Below, one piece after another: positions 51,059 to 60,902 of a stretch of 64,000 nucleotides of DNA. The notes under the pieces were generated by a model. The model made no database searches. It worked only from the letters and a program-made list of their open reading frames with translations, and had not been told where the DNA came from. Made by a program: the position numbers and the translations under genes. Each line of letters opens with the position of its first letter. The stretch's first letter is position 1. The stretch covers positions 5,666,982 to 5,730,981 of the forward strand of contig NZ_MPPL01000001.1 in the NCBI RefSeq assembly GCF_001911425.1, written 5' to 3'. The DNA comes from Mucilaginibacter polytrichastri (GTDB taxonomy: Bacteria > Bacteroidota > Bacteroidia > Sphingobacteriales > Sphingobacteriaceae).

Positions 51059-51292
51059 ATGAAAACGATCATTCATCTTATTTTTACTTTCTTTATTTCT
51101 ACCGTATGCCTGCTATCGGCATTGGGCAATCGCCATGGCTGGATCTTATACCTGGTCACACTTGTAGCTTGGAGATGGTTCTTTTGGGCATTATATAAAA
51201 GGCTGAAAAGGAAGGATGAAAGAGCCGCTCAGGAGGAACTTTTTCAGGAATACATGCGTTCTAAGATCCGCAGGGACCAAAATTACAGATAA
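51059..51292 (+). CDS. Small membrane protein
   Basis: From the ATG at 51059 (MKTIIHLIFTFFISTVCLL) a 77-residue protein with two hydrophobic helices and a charged C-terminal tail (KRLKRKDERAAQEELFQEYM). No family recognised. Confidence 0.55.
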   Translation: MKTIIHLIFTFFISTVCLLSALGNRHGWILYLVTLVAWRWFFWALYKRLKRKDERAAQEELFQEYMRSKIRRDQNYR

Positions 51293-51381
51293 ATCACGGC
51301 CGAGTAGCCTTGGCCCGGCACGCTGGTATTTCACGAGGGAACTTATATAATCGTCAACTCACCACATCATTAACTTATACT

Positions 51382-51600
51382 ATGGAAAAACTGAATACTG
51401 TATTGGAGAAACATGGTGCCGAGTGGAAAATCATCATGTTCCTTAAAGCTAACGTAGACAACTATCATGAAATAACAATGGCGGAATTTATTGATTCCTA
51501 CAGCGTCAGGACCATGCTGAGATGGCGCAAGTTTGGTTATAAATCTATATCCAAACTTGCCGAAGTATTCGACAAGGAAGATTTTTCATTGCACTATTAA
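51382..51600 (+). CDS. Small hypothetical protein
   Basis: A 72-residue protein from the ATG at 51382 (MEKLNTVLEKHGAEWKIIMF). It contains a short helix-turn-helix-like stretch (MAEFIDSYSVRTMLRWRKFGYKSISKLAEVF), but I cannot assign a family. It is the last gene of the ICE-derived block and is followed by a terminator. Confidence 0.5.
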   Translation: MEKLNTVLEKHGAEWKIIMFLKANVDNYHEITMAEFIDSYSVRTMLRWRKFGYKSISKLAEVFDKEDFSLHY

Positions 51601-51650
51601 CACTCACTTTATATGAAATGGTACGTCCGTTTATAGTTAATAATCAGTTG

Positions 51651-51677
51651 AATGCCCGGCAAATGATGCCGGGCATT
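51651..51677 (+). terminator. Terminator of the ICE-derived block
   Basis: AATGCCCGGC and GCCGGGCATT are perfect 10-bp arms with a 7-base loop, followed by GCTTTTA. The rest of 51678-51998 shows no gene. Confidence 0.85.
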
Positions 51678-51998
51678 GCTTTTATACCCTTCCCTGATAT
51701 ATTCTCATTATTATGATTTTGAAACTATAAATCACTTAACCAATCATGATCGCACCACCTCCTGCTATAGTTGCGGCACGTAAAAACCTTCGTCTTGACC
51801 AATCTTGCTGTAAATCCATTTTATTTTGATGTTAACTCTTATACAATAATAAAAATAGTATCGGGACACAGATTATGAAAAATAATCTAATCGACCATCA
51901 GTCGGTTTCTACCGATGTAAGACATAAAATGTATTATGGTATTTGCATTGCTAAGCGGGCAGAATCTCCAATCAAAACTTATTTGTTATGTTTACTTT

Positions 51999-52856
51999 AT
52001 GCAAGAGATCGACCCACTGCGCAATTTTCCTCAACAAAATAGCAAACTCTCTATTCGCATCATTTCGCCTTCATTCGGACACCTCCCTCCGGAGATCTCG
52101 GACAAATTCGGTCTCACCCAACGCAAAACGTATTACTTTTTTTTATTTATGATAGATGGCCTCACCCGCCATGGCGTGGATCTGGAGCAATTCGAGATCA
52201 GTGATAATGAACTTCTTTTCGTGCTTCCGCATCAAATACACGATCTGCCAACTTCAAAACATGGGAACGATTACTACAAACTCGGTTTTGATGAAGATTG
52301 TCTTTCCCGTTTACCAAAACAATACCTTTTTCTTACCAATCCTTTCAACACACAAAAAATTGCCTTTAGCTTGCCAGCTGCGAAAAGATTAAAATCAATC
52401 TTTGAAATATTACTTGATCTTTTAAGCACACCAGAAACTGATCCTGAACTCATCCTTGCACACCTCCATAGCCTTTTAACAGAGATCAACACGGCTTATT
52501 TTTCTGCTGATAAAAGCCCCGCAGATGATAAACTTTCTAAATACATCGGTTTCAAGCTTTTCGTTGAAGACAAGTTAACCGATCAACTTACCATAAATGG
52601 CATCGCTGAAAACCTCGCGCTGAATACCAATAGCTTGTATTCCATTGTTAAACATTACTCAGGCCTTTCCCCTAAAGAATTCATTACCAAACGGCTCATA
52701 CTGGAAGCAAAACGCAGAATCTACTATTCGGAAAGCTCCATAAAGGAACTGGCCTTTGGCCTTGGCTTTAACGATCCCGAATACTTTTCCCGCCTATTTA
52801 AAAAATCAACCGGTAAAACGATAAACACGTTTATTCAGGATTTGTCAGGGAACTAA
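51999..52856 (+). CDS. AraC-family transcriptional regulator
   Basis: From the ATG at 51999 (MQEIDPLRNFPQQNSKL) a 285-residue protein of the type with an N-terminal cupin-like domain and C-terminal AraC domain (INGIAENLALNTNSLYSIVKHYSG ... IKELAFGLGFNDPEYFSRLFKKSTG). It lies 64 bp upstream of an aldo/keto reductase on the same strand, its likely target. Confidence 0.9.
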   Translation: MQEIDPLRNFPQQNSKLSIRIISPSFGHLPPEISDKFGLTQRKTYYFFLFMIDGLTRHGVDLEQFEISDNELLFVLPHQIHDLPTSKHGNDYYKLGFDEDCLSRLPKQYLFLTNPFNTQKIAFSLPAAKRLKSIFEILLDLLSTPETDPELILAHLHSLLTEINTAYFSADKSPADDKLSKYIGFKLFVEDKLTDQLTINGIAENLALNTNSLYSIVKHYSGLSPKEFITKRLILEAKRRIYYSESSIKELAFGLGFNDPEYFSRLFKKSTGKTINTFIQDLSGN

Positions 52857-52920
52857 TGCGTTTTGTCCGGCTCTTTCCCCGATGTTCTCCTGACCTTTGT
52901 TCGGAATAAAACATCGAATT

Positions 52921-53910
52921 ATGAAAAGGATACTTGGGAAAAACGGACCACTGGTTTCACCGGTGGGTTTAGGGTGCATGGGCATGTCAGGTGCTTACGG
53001 CAAATCAGATGATACCACATCTATCGAAACTATAGAAAAAGCACTGGAGCTCGGCCATAACTTTTTAGATACGGCTGATTATTATCTTGCGGGACACAAT
53101 GAGGGGTTAATTGGCCAGGCTATCAAGGGCAAACGGGAAAAAGCATTCCTGTCGGTAAAAACCGGCCAGCTTGTCGCAGCTGGAACTAATGGAGCGATGG
53201 GCCCCGGATCGGTGACCGGACGGCCGGAATTTATACAGAATGCGGTATTTTACAGCCTTCGGCGCCTTCAAACAGATTACATTGATCTTTATACACCGGC
53301 AAGGGTAGACCCTAATTTACCCATCGAAGAAACCGTAGGTGCGTTAGCCGACCTTGTACAAAAAGGTGTGATACGCTACATCGGCTTATCTGAAGCATCT
53401 GCGGAATCTATTCGAAAGGCAGCTACTGTTCATCCGATCACGGCATTACAAATCGAATACTCCCTTTGGAGCCGCGACATAGAAAAGGAAGTCCTTCCAA
53501 CCATTCGTGAATTGGGTATTGGCCTGGTTGCTTATGCGCCATTAAGCCGTGGCTTTTTAAGCGGAGAATTTAAAACACCCGAAGACCTCAAAGACAGCCG
53601 GGTTAACATGCCCCGTTATCAAGGCGAAAACTTCTATAAGAATTTAGAACTTGTAGAGAAGATCAAGTCATTGGCTGAAAAAAAAGGCTGTACTGCCTCG
53701 CAGTTGGCCATCGCCTGGGTACTTGCACAGGGCGATGACATCATTACGATACCAGGTACCAAGCGGATCAAATACCTAAAGGAAAATATCGCAACCGAGG
53801 AAGTGAATTTGACTAAGGACGACTTGCATAGTATCGAAGCGATCATGCCCGCAGGAATAGTTTCAGGTACAAGGTATCCGGAAAGATTTTTAAATGCTTT
53901 GAATAGATAA
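52921..53910 (+). CDS. Aldo/keto reductase
   Basis: A 329-residue TIM-barrel reductase from the ATG at 52921 (MKRILGKNGPLVSPVGLGCM). Visible are the catalytic Asp-Tyr (LDTADYYLAGHNE), Lys in LSVKTG, and the C-terminal NADPH site (ITIPGTKRIKYLKENI). The usual His in the DLYxxHRVDP motif is Ala (TPARVDP), as in the pyridoxal-reductase-like subfamily. It reduces aldehydes or ketones; the substrate is unknown. Confidence 0.92.
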   Translation: MKRILGKNGPLVSPVGLGCMGMSGAYGKSDDTTSIETIEKALELGHNFLDTADYYLAGHNEGLIGQAIKGKREKAFLSVKTGQLVAAGTNGAMGPGSVTGRPEFIQNAVFYSLRRLQTDYIDLYTPARVDPNLPIEETVGALADLVQKGVIRYIGLSEASAESIRKAATVHPITALQIEYSLWSRDIEKEVLPTIRELGIGLVAYAPLSRGFLSGEFKTPEDLKDSRVNMPRYQGENFYKNLELVEKIKSLAEKKGCTASQLAIAWVLAQGDDIITIPGTKRIKYLKENIATEEVNLTKDDLHSIEAIMPAGIVSGTRYPERFLNALNR

Positions 53911-54072
53911 TGGTAATCAATCGTTAAGTGAAACCTAAACGCTGCTTAGCAGTTGTTAAGTAAAGCTTCAGTATAACTTAACACGTTATAAGCATATCCA
54001 AACCGAGATTGCCGGGGGCCAATTGGTCTGTAAAGTAATTGAACCACCCCTTGGGGTATAAATTACATCAAC

Positions 54073-55185
54073 ATGAAAAAAGAGAAGATCGGTGTAGGCA
54101 TCATTGGTGCAGGAGAAGGAAGCTGGGCCGTCAATGGGCATATACCTGCGCTCAAAAAATTAGTTCAAGAATTTGAACTTGTTGCCGTAAGTACTTCAAA
54201 TATAAAGTCAGCTGAGGCTACAGCTAAAAAGTTTGACATACCCAATGCTTTTGATAATGAATTTGATCTCATCAATCATCCTAAAGTACAGCTTGTGGTG
54301 GTCGCGGTTAAAGTTCCAGCGCATGATCATCTGGTAAGAACAGCCCTTGAAACGGGTAAAATGGTTTTTTGTGAATGGCCGCTGGGAAACGGGACGGCGG
54401 AAGCCAAAGCACTCACTGCCATAGCGGAAGAAAAAGGTATCAGGACATTTGCCGGATTACAGGCCCACGCGCTACCCGAGTTGAAATACTTAAAAAGTAT
54501 AATTGCTGAGGGAAAGATAGGAAAGGTCTTATCATCAACAGTCACTGGTACAGGCCCAAACTGGGGTACCAGTCTGCCAAATGAATCCTTTGCTTACCTC
54601 CTTGATCCTAAAACAGGGGCGAATATGATGACGATACCGTTTGCGCAGACAGTTGACGGCCTCGAATTTGTGTTAGGCAACTTCAAAGAAATATCAGCCC
54701 TTTTAGCTACAAGAAACAAATCAGTCCACATAGAAGATAGTAATCGCGAGGTACCGATGCTTGTCCATGACCAGATCATGTTAAATGGAACCCTCAAAGA
54801 TGGCACGGTTTGTTCTATCCATTACCGCGGGGGTACCTCACCCGGCGATAACCTTTATTGGGCAATAAAAGGAACCAAAGGCGAAATAGTGATCACTTCA
54901 CCGATCGGTCATTTGCAGTTTGGAAAAGTAGCCCTACAAGCGTCATTTGACGGAGAACCGTTAAACACATTGGAAATCCCCGCCAGCTACCATCCTAAAG
55001 ACGGAGGAGCTCCCGGCGTTGACGCTGATCTTTCAAGGGCTGTATATTATGGTTATCAGGAAATTGCTGCCGACATTGCAGATGGGACGTGTTTTTTTCC
55101 CTCTTTCAGCTACGCAGTAAAACGGCATGAGTTTTTGGATAAATTAGTCGAATCGGCAGATTCCGGCTGTCGGAAGACTTTATAG
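54073..55185 (+). CDS. Gfo/Idh/MocA-family oxidoreductase
   Basis: A 370-residue protein with an N-terminal Rossmann fold (GVGIIGAGEGSWAVNGHIPAL) and the EWPLGN motif in place of the usual EKP (Trp for Lys), so the typical catalytic Lys is missing. The C-terminal alpha/beta domain is normal. Members oxidise sugars or related compounds; some fungal and bacterial galactose-dehydrogenase-like members also vary at this motif. Substrate unknown. Confidence 0.88.
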   Translation: MKKEKIGVGIIGAGEGSWAVNGHIPALKKLVQEFELVAVSTSNIKSAEATAKKFDIPNAFDNEFDLINHPKVQLVVVAVKVPAHDHLVRTALETGKMVFCEWPLGNGTAEAKALTAIAEEKGIRTFAGLQAHALPELKYLKSIIAEGKIGKVLSSTVTGTGPNWGTSLPNESFAYLLDPKTGANMMTIPFAQTVDGLEFVLGNFKEISALLATRNKSVHIEDSNREVPMLVHDQIMLNGTLKDGTVCSIHYRGGTSPGDNLYWAIKGTKGEIVITSPIGHLQFGKVALQASFDGEPLNTLEIPASYHPKDGGAPGVDADLSRAVYYGYQEIAADIADGTCFFPSFSYAVKRHEFLDKLVESADSGCRKTL

Positions 55186-55228
55186 TAATTATCCCTGCTT
55201 TATTACAGGCAGCGTAAAAATCTAATAC

Positions 55229-57073
55229 ATGAAAAATTCGATTACCAATATCCTCAAGTATTCATTTATATCATTAGTGTTTATTTGCAGTATTTCAACG
55301 CCGCTTTTTGCTCAACAGAAAACAAAGATGGTTTATACGGTTTCCGTACCAGACCCGTCAAGCCATCTCTATCATGTGAAATTAAATTATAGCCAGTTAA
55401 ATAAGGCGACACTAAGATTTCGTATGTGCGCCTGGACACCGGGATTTTATGAAATTGCAGATTTTGGCGGGGCGGTATCAAATTTCACGGCAACGGACAG
55501 AACCGGAAAGCCACTTTGGTGGAAAAAAGGTACTGACAGTACCTGGAGCGTGCAAGCTAATGGGCGATCTGATGTGATTTTGAACTATGATGTTAAAGCT
55601 GACAATCCTTTTATCGCTAACGCCAACCTCGACGAAAACTACGGTTATTTTGTACCGGGAGCAATTTTCATGTACCTGGATGATAGACTGAAGCTACCTT
55701 TGACCGTCGAGATCAAACCGTATAAAAACTGGCCGCGATTAGTGGCGACAGGACTTGATCCGCTACCGGGTAGGGTAAATACTTTCCTGGTTAAAAATTT
55801 CGACGTTTTATACGACAGCCCGTTTTTAATGGGTAAGCTGGAACAGTTTCCGGCATCGGCAGTTAAAGGAAAAAGGTTAGCATTCATCGGTTACCAAATG
55901 GGGCATTTTGACCGCAAATTGTTTATGGATAATCTTACCAAAATTGCGGAGAGCGGAAGTGCAATAATAGGTGACGTTCCGTACAATCATTATTCCTTTT
56001 TAGGGGTGGGCATGCCTATTCATGGTTTCGGCGGGATCGAGCATCTGAACTCTGCTTCCCTGATCATGGCTAATGATAGCGCAGTACTTACACAACCTAA
56101 AATCAAAGAAAGTATGTACGCTTTTTTAGCGCATGAGTATTTTCACCTTTACAATGTTAAGCGAATACGACCAATTGCGTTAGGTCCATTTGATTATACC
56201 AAAGAGAATTATACCAATATGCTTTGGGTATCGGAAGGATTTACGGATTACTATGAATACCTGATCTTACGGCGGGCCGGTTTAATGACCCCGGAACGTG
56301 TGCTGGCTAATTACCAGGAACATATACAGAATTACGAAAATTCGTCGGGCCACTTATATCAAACTTTGATCCAGTCAAGCCGGGGGATTTGGGCAATGAG
56401 GGGCAAACCAACAGAACGTACACCTGAAGAAGTTGCTAAAACCATATCTGTTTATGATAAGGGGTGTGTAATGGGTATGATGCTTGATCTGAAGATCCGC
56501 CATGAAACGCAAAATAAAAAATCACTCGACGATGTAATGCGCGCTTTATATAAAAAATACTATCAGCTAAAAAATCGAGGATTTACCGACCTGGAGTTTC
56601 AGCAGGAATGCGAAATCGTTGCAGGTTCACCGCTTAAAGAACTTTTTAGCTATTCGACTACGGTAGCAGTGGTAAATTATCCTAAATATTTGTCCTATGC
56701 GGGTTTGTCAATTGATACGGTTACCAAAGCATTGCCGAGCCTGACCATGGGTGCGGAAGTGGGTTATCATTCTGCAGACACCAGTTGGGTGGTGAGAAGT
56801 ATAACCTGGCCATCCTCCGCTTTTAATGCGGGAATTAAAGCCAGAGATAAAATCATAGAGGTCAATGGGATGAGGGCCAGCCAGTCCTATTTTAAAAGTT
56901 TAATGACGGACAAAAGACCAGGTGACCAATTGCAATTAAAAGTATTAAGGGATAAAAAAATCAATATTGTCAGTGTTATACTGAGCACAAAATATGAAAA
57001 GAGTTTTAGTATTACGCCGATAGATCATCCTGACGCTTTGCAAATAGCTATTTATAATAATTGGTTACGGTAG
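55229..57073 (+). CDS. Exported M61-family metallopeptidase with PDZ domain
   Basis: The signal peptide (to about FAQQK) is followed by an N-terminal beta domain, the M61 catalytic domain with zinc site HEYFH (residues 302-306) and third ligand Glu336 in SEGFTDYYE, and a C-terminal PDZ domain (SSAFNAGIKARDKIIEVNGMRA). It is 614 residues, normal for glycyl-aminopeptidase-like M61 enzymes of Bacteroidota. It is probably periplasmic. Confidence 0.93.
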   Translation: MKNSITNILKYSFISLVFICSISTPLFAQQKTKMVYTVSVPDPSSHLYHVKLNYSQLNKATLRFRMCAWTPGFYEIADFGGAVSNFTATDRTGKPLWWKKGTDSTWSVQANGRSDVILNYDVKADNPFIANANLDENYGYFVPGAIFMYLDDRLKLPLTVEIKPYKNWPRLVATGLDPLPGRVNTFLVKNFDVLYDSPFLMGKLEQFPASAVKGKRLAFIGYQMGHFDRKLFMDNLTKIAESGSAIIGDVPYNHYSFLGVGMPIHGFGGIEHLNSASLIMANDSAVLTQPKIKESMYAFLAHEYFHLYNVKRIRPIALGPFDYTKENYTNMLWVSEGFTDYYEYLILRRAGLMTPERVLANYQEHIQNYENSSGHLYQTLIQSSRGIWAMRGKPTERTPEEVAKTISVYDKGCVMGMMLDLKIRHETQNKKSLDDVMRALYKKYYQLKNRGFTDLEFQQECEIVAGSPLKELFSYSTTVAVVNYPKYLSYAGLSIDTVTKALPSLTMGAEVGYHSADTSWVVRSITWPSSAFNAGIKARDKIIEVNGMRASQSYFKSLMTDKRPGDQLQLKVLRDKKINIVSVILSTKYEKSFSITPIDHPDALQIAIYNNWLR

Positions 57074-57444
57074 AATGAATTATCACTTCGCTGATTAATT
57101 ATTTGGCAAGCAGATATTAAAGACAAATAACATCTGACTGTCATGTAAACGATTATATTGCCATTTGAAGAATAATTCGAAACATTCCGGACATGTAAGA
57201 GTTGACCCAGTATCGACTTTAAGAAAAAGGGCCGAATTTTTAATTCAGATACTTATTAAACTGCGTTAGCAGGCAAGCCGATGGAAAATAATTCAAGTCA
57301 CTTCGATAAGGGGAACTCATCACGATATTACACCCCATTCAACACCTGTTGTTCACCAAGCTTTTATCAATTTCAGCACATCGCTGATTGGTAATTCAGT
57401 ACCTATTCTGCAAGTTTTCTAAAAAATAAGTCACGTTGCTAATT
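57074..57444. other. Gene-free region upstream of glycerol operon
   Basis: About 370 bp with stops in all frames and no recognisable gene, repeat or strong hairpin. It presumably includes regulatory DNA of the glycerol operon; a palindrome begins at 57445. Confidence 0.5.
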
Positions 57445-57459
57445 ACCTAAAATTTAGGT
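57445..57459. promoter_or_regulatory. Palindrome at glycerol operon promoter
   Basis: ACCTAAA A TTTAGGT, perfect 7-bp arms around one base, immediately before a TAATCTTTTG -7-like sequence and 16 bp before the DUF3606 start. It is a candidate operator for the whole operon. Confidence 0.5.
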
Positions 57460-57474
57460 TTAATCTTTTGCTGT

Positions 57475-57663
57475 ATGGACGAATTGATGAAAGGAAAATA
57501 TAGAAACATACTGACCATTAATCTCAATAAAGATAATGAGGTTCAGGACTGGTCTCAAAAATGGCTGGTTACAGCCGAACAAATCAGGGAAGCTCAACAA
57601 AAAGCGAATCACAATTCAATTGCAAGTATTCATGAAGCATTAACACAATTGGGTTATTTATAG
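57475..57663 (+). CDS. Small DUF3606-like protein
   Basis: A 62-residue protein, MDELMKGKYRNILTINLNKDNEVQDW... . The pattern of an N-terminal strand with DNEVQDWSQKWLVTAEQIREA and a C-terminal Leu-rich helix matches DUF3606, a small bacterial family of unknown function. It opens the glycerol operon, 26 bp before glpD. Confidence 0.75.
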   Translation: MDELMKGKYRNILTINLNKDNEVQDWSQKWLVTAEQIREAQQKANHNSIASIHEALTQLGYL

Positions 57664-57689
57664 CTGTTACTTCCTTAAATACAAATAAC

Positions 57690-59330
57690 ATGAACATGGT
57701 CGAACAAATCAGCAGTGCGGATAAACGAGACACTTCGAATGCCCTTTTTAATCGGGTTAAGATCACGGAAGGCTTAGCAGATCCTGAAAAACTATGGGAT
57801 GTCATTATTATAGGCGGAGGTGCAACAGGATTAGGCACGGCGCTGGATGCTGCCTCAAGGGGGTATCAAACATTACTTTTAGAGCAGATAGATTTTGCTA
57901 AAGGTACTTCCAGCAGAAGCACCAAGCTGGCTCATGGCGGCGTTAGGTATCTCGCCCAGGGAGACATTAGTTTAGTGATAGAAGCCTTACATGAGCGTGG
58001 ACTGATGCTCAAAAACGCGGCGCACCTTGTAAAAAACGAAACTTTCATCATTCCTAATTACGAGTGGTGGAGCGGCCTTTATTACACCATAGGGTTAAGC
58101 CTATATGATTTATTGGCAGGCAAGCTTGGTTTTGGCCGTGCAAAACATCTATCCAAAAAGACAGTAATTAAGCGGATACCTACCATTCAGCAAAAGGGTC
58201 TTTATGGAGGCGTTTCTTATCATGACGGGCAATTCGACGATTCGCGGCTCGCCATCAATATTGCGCAAACCGCCATAGAACAGGGCGCGACAGTGCTAAA
58301 CTATTTTAAAGTAACCGGCTTGGTAAAAGATGCACGCGGTAAAATTAACGGCGTGATAACAACAGATGCAGAAACCGGAAAAATATATGCTGTTAAAGGT
58401 AAAACAGTAATTAATGCCACGGGCGTCTTCGCGGATGAAATCCTGCAAATGGATCAGCCGGGTGAAAAAGCGATGCTAAGGCCGAGCCAGGGAATTCATT
58501 TAGTGGTAGATAAAGCTTTTATGCCTGGGGAAGACGCGCTGATGATACCCAAAACATCAGATGGACGTGTGCTGTTCGTTGTGCCCTGGCATGATCGTTT
58601 GGTGATCGGTACCACAGATACGCCGCTCAAAGAACATAGCCTGGAGCCAAAAGCATTGGCGGAAGAAGTTGACTTTATTATCCGCACCGCAAATCAATAC
58701 CTGATTAAAGCACCAGAGCATAAAGATGTGCTGAGCATGTTTGCCGGCTTGCGACCCCTGGCTGCCCCGCAGGATGGCTCTGATAAAACGAAAGAAATTT
58801 CCAGGAGCCATAAGATCATCGTTGCAGACTCGGGTTTAATAACCATTACAGGTGGCAAGTGGACAACCTACCGAAAAATGGCCGAAGATACCGTGAATAA
58901 AGCAATTGTTGTCGGTAAACTGACAAAGCAACCTGTAAAAACAAAAAGTCTACTCATACATGGCAGTACGCCCAATGTAGATCGTAAGAATCATTTGTAT
59001 GTATATGGTACGGATCGTGATGCGGTACTTGCTTTGTGTAAAGAAAACAAAGACTGGGCACAGAAACTTGACCCGCGTGCTGAATTTATAGGTGCAGAAG
59101 TCATCTGGGCCGTCCGAAACGAAATGGCAAGAACATTGGAAGATATTTTAGCCAGAAGAGTAAGAATTCTTTTTCTAAATGCCCGCCTGGCCTATGACGT
59201 AGCTCCTAAAGTTGCCGCACTCATCGCATCGGAACTTAATCACGGAGCAGATTGGGAATTAAAACAGGTGACAGCTTTTAGAGCGCTTGCAAAAACCTAC
59301 CTACTGGTTCCCTATCCCGGCAAGGTATAA
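57690..59330 (+). CDS. glpD: Glycerol-3-phosphate dehydrogenase, FAD-dependent
   Basis: The 546-residue flavoprotein oxidises sn-glycerol 3-phosphate to dihydroxyacetone phosphate at the membrane and passes electrons to quinone. The FAD motif IIIGGGATGLGTALDAA (about residue 36), SSRSTKLAHGGVRYL, GLRPLAAPQ and TGGKWTTYRKMAED are characteristic. The C-terminal DAO_C domain (EVIWAVRNEMARTLEDILARR) is present. It precedes glpK by 35 bp. Confidence 0.95.
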   Translation: MNMVEQISSADKRDTSNALFNRVKITEGLADPEKLWDVIIIGGGATGLGTALDAASRGYQTLLLEQIDFAKGTSSRSTKLAHGGVRYLAQGDISLVIEALHERGLMLKNAAHLVKNETFIIPNYEWWSGLYYTIGLSLYDLLAGKLGFGRAKHLSKKTVIKRIPTIQQKGLYGGVSYHDGQFDDSRLAINIAQTAIEQGATVLNYFKVTGLVKDARGKINGVITTDAETGKIYAVKGKTVINATGVFADEILQMDQPGEKAMLRPSQGIHLVVDKAFMPGEDALMIPKTSDGRVLFVVPWHDRLVIGTTDTPLKEHSLEPKALAEEVDFIIRTANQYLIKAPEHKDVLSMFAGLRPLAAPQDGSDKTKEISRSHKIIVADSGLITITGGKWTTYRKMAEDTVNKAIVVGKLTKQPVKTKSLLIHGSTPNVDRKNHLYVYGTDRDAVLALCKENKDWAQKLDPRAEFIGAEVIWAVRNEMARTLEDILARRVRILFLNARLAYDVAPKVAALIASELNHGADWELKQVTAFRALAKTYLLVPYPGKV

Positions 59331-59365
59331 TACTAACGCTTCACAAACTTTTAATCAGTAAAATT

Positions 59366-60871
59366 ATGGAAGATTACATTTTGGCCCTGGATCAGGGTAC
59401 TACCAGTTCGCGCGCGATTATTTTTGATCGCAAAGGCAAAATAAAGGCCATAGCTCAAAAAGAATTTAAACAGATCTTTCCAAAATCAGGATGGGTAGAA
59501 CATGACGCTAACGAGATATGGTCATCCCAGGCCAGTGTTGCTGCTGAAGCAACTGTAAAATTAGGGATCAACGGAACCAATATAAAAGCAATAGGAATAT
59601 CCAACCAGCGCGAAACAACTATCGTTTGGGACAGGAAGACCAGTGAGCCAATATATAACGCTATTGTTTGGCAGGATCGCCGTACGGCAGATTATTGCGA
59701 AGAACTCAAAAAGGCTGGCCATGAAGATAAAATACGAGCCAAAACCGGATTGGTTATCGATCCTTATTTCTCGGGTACTAAAATTAAATGGATTCTGGAC
59801 AATGTGGAAGGGGCCAGAGCTAGAGCAGAAGCCGGCGAACTGGCTTTCGGCACAGTGGACAGTTGGTTAGTATGGAAGTTTACCCGCGGTAAGGTGCATA
59901 TTACCGACATCACCAACGCCAGCCGATCCATGCTTTTTGATATTGTAAAACAGGAATGGGATCAGGAACTGCTGGATCTGATCGGTATACCCAAAAGCAT
60001 GTTGCCGGAGGTCAAACAGTCCAGCGAAATTTACGGTGAAACGGCCACAACCATTTTCGCGTCAAAGGTTCCCATTGCGGGTATTGCAGGCGACCAATCG
60101 GCGGCGCTGTTCGGGCAAATGTGTATTGATAAAGCGATGGTTAAAAATACCTACGGAACAGGATGCTTTATGCTGATGAATATCGGTGACCAATTCATTG
60201 AATCAAAGAATAATCTGCTTACCACAGTTGCCTGGAAAATTGACGGCAAAATACAGTATGCCTTTGAGGGTAGTATTTTTATAGCTGGCGCGGTAGTGCA
60301 ATGGTTGCGTGATGGTTTGGGCGTAATCAAGAAATCGGCAGATGTTGAAAAACTGGCACTAAGCGTGGAAAATACAGGCGGCGTATATTTTGTTCCTGCA
60401 TTTGCAGGATTGGGCGCTCCGTACTGGAACCCCAATGTGCGCGGAACCATGATTGGGCTCAGCCGTGGCACAACAGATGCGCATATTGCCCGCGCGGCTC
60501 TGGAAGCCATTGGTTATCAAACCATGGATGTGCTTAAAGCTATGGAAGCGGACTCAGGTATGGAAATCAAAGAACTTAGGGTTGATGGCGGTGCTACAGC
60601 GAATAATTTACTGATGCAGTTTCAATCGGATTTATTGAATTGTAAAGTAATCAGACCAGAAGTGGTAGAAACAACCGCCTTAGGCGCGGCTTACCTGGCG
60701 GGACTGGCCGTAGGTTACTGGAAAGATATTGCCGAAATACAGCAATTATGGAAAGTCGAAAAAGAGTTTACCCCCGATGCTGATGAAGCTATGATACAAC
60801 AGGGAATAGCAGGCTGGAAAAAAGCAATTCATGCGGCTCAAGCAGCAGAAGATGTACTGGCAGATAAATAA
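59366..60871 (+). CDS. glpK: Glycerol kinase
   Basis: A 501-residue FGGY kinase that phosphorylates glycerol with ATP. DQGTTSSRAIIFDRKG, GISNQRETTIVWDRKTS, IVWQDRRTADYC and the C-terminal VDGGATANNLLMQFQSDLL match GlpK. Length is standard. It lies between glpD and the aquaglyceroporin gene on the same strand. Confidence 0.97.
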   Translation: MEDYILALDQGTTSSRAIIFDRKGKIKAIAQKEFKQIFPKSGWVEHDANEIWSSQASVAAEATVKLGINGTNIKAIGISNQRETTIVWDRKTSEPIYNAIVWQDRRTADYCEELKKAGHEDKIRAKTGLVIDPYFSGTKIKWILDNVEGARARAEAGELAFGTVDSWLVWKFTRGKVHITDITNASRSMLFDIVKQEWDQELLDLIGIPKSMLPEVKQSSEIYGETATTIFASKVPIAGIAGDQSAALFGQMCIDKAMVKNTYGTGCFMLMNIGDQFIESKNNLLTTVAWKIDGKIQYAFEGSIFIAGAVVQWLRDGLGVIKKSADVEKLALSVENTGGVYFVPAFAGLGAPYWNPNVRGTMIGLSRGTTDAHIARAALEAIGYQTMDVLKAMEADSGMEIKELRVDGGATANNLLMQFQSDLLNCKVIRPEVVETTALGAAYLAGLAVGYWKDIAEIQQLWKVEKEFTPDADEAMIQQGIAGWKKAIHAAQAAEDVLADK

Positions 60872-60902
60872 TTTATAATCAATTCACTTAATTTCCAAGC
60901 TT

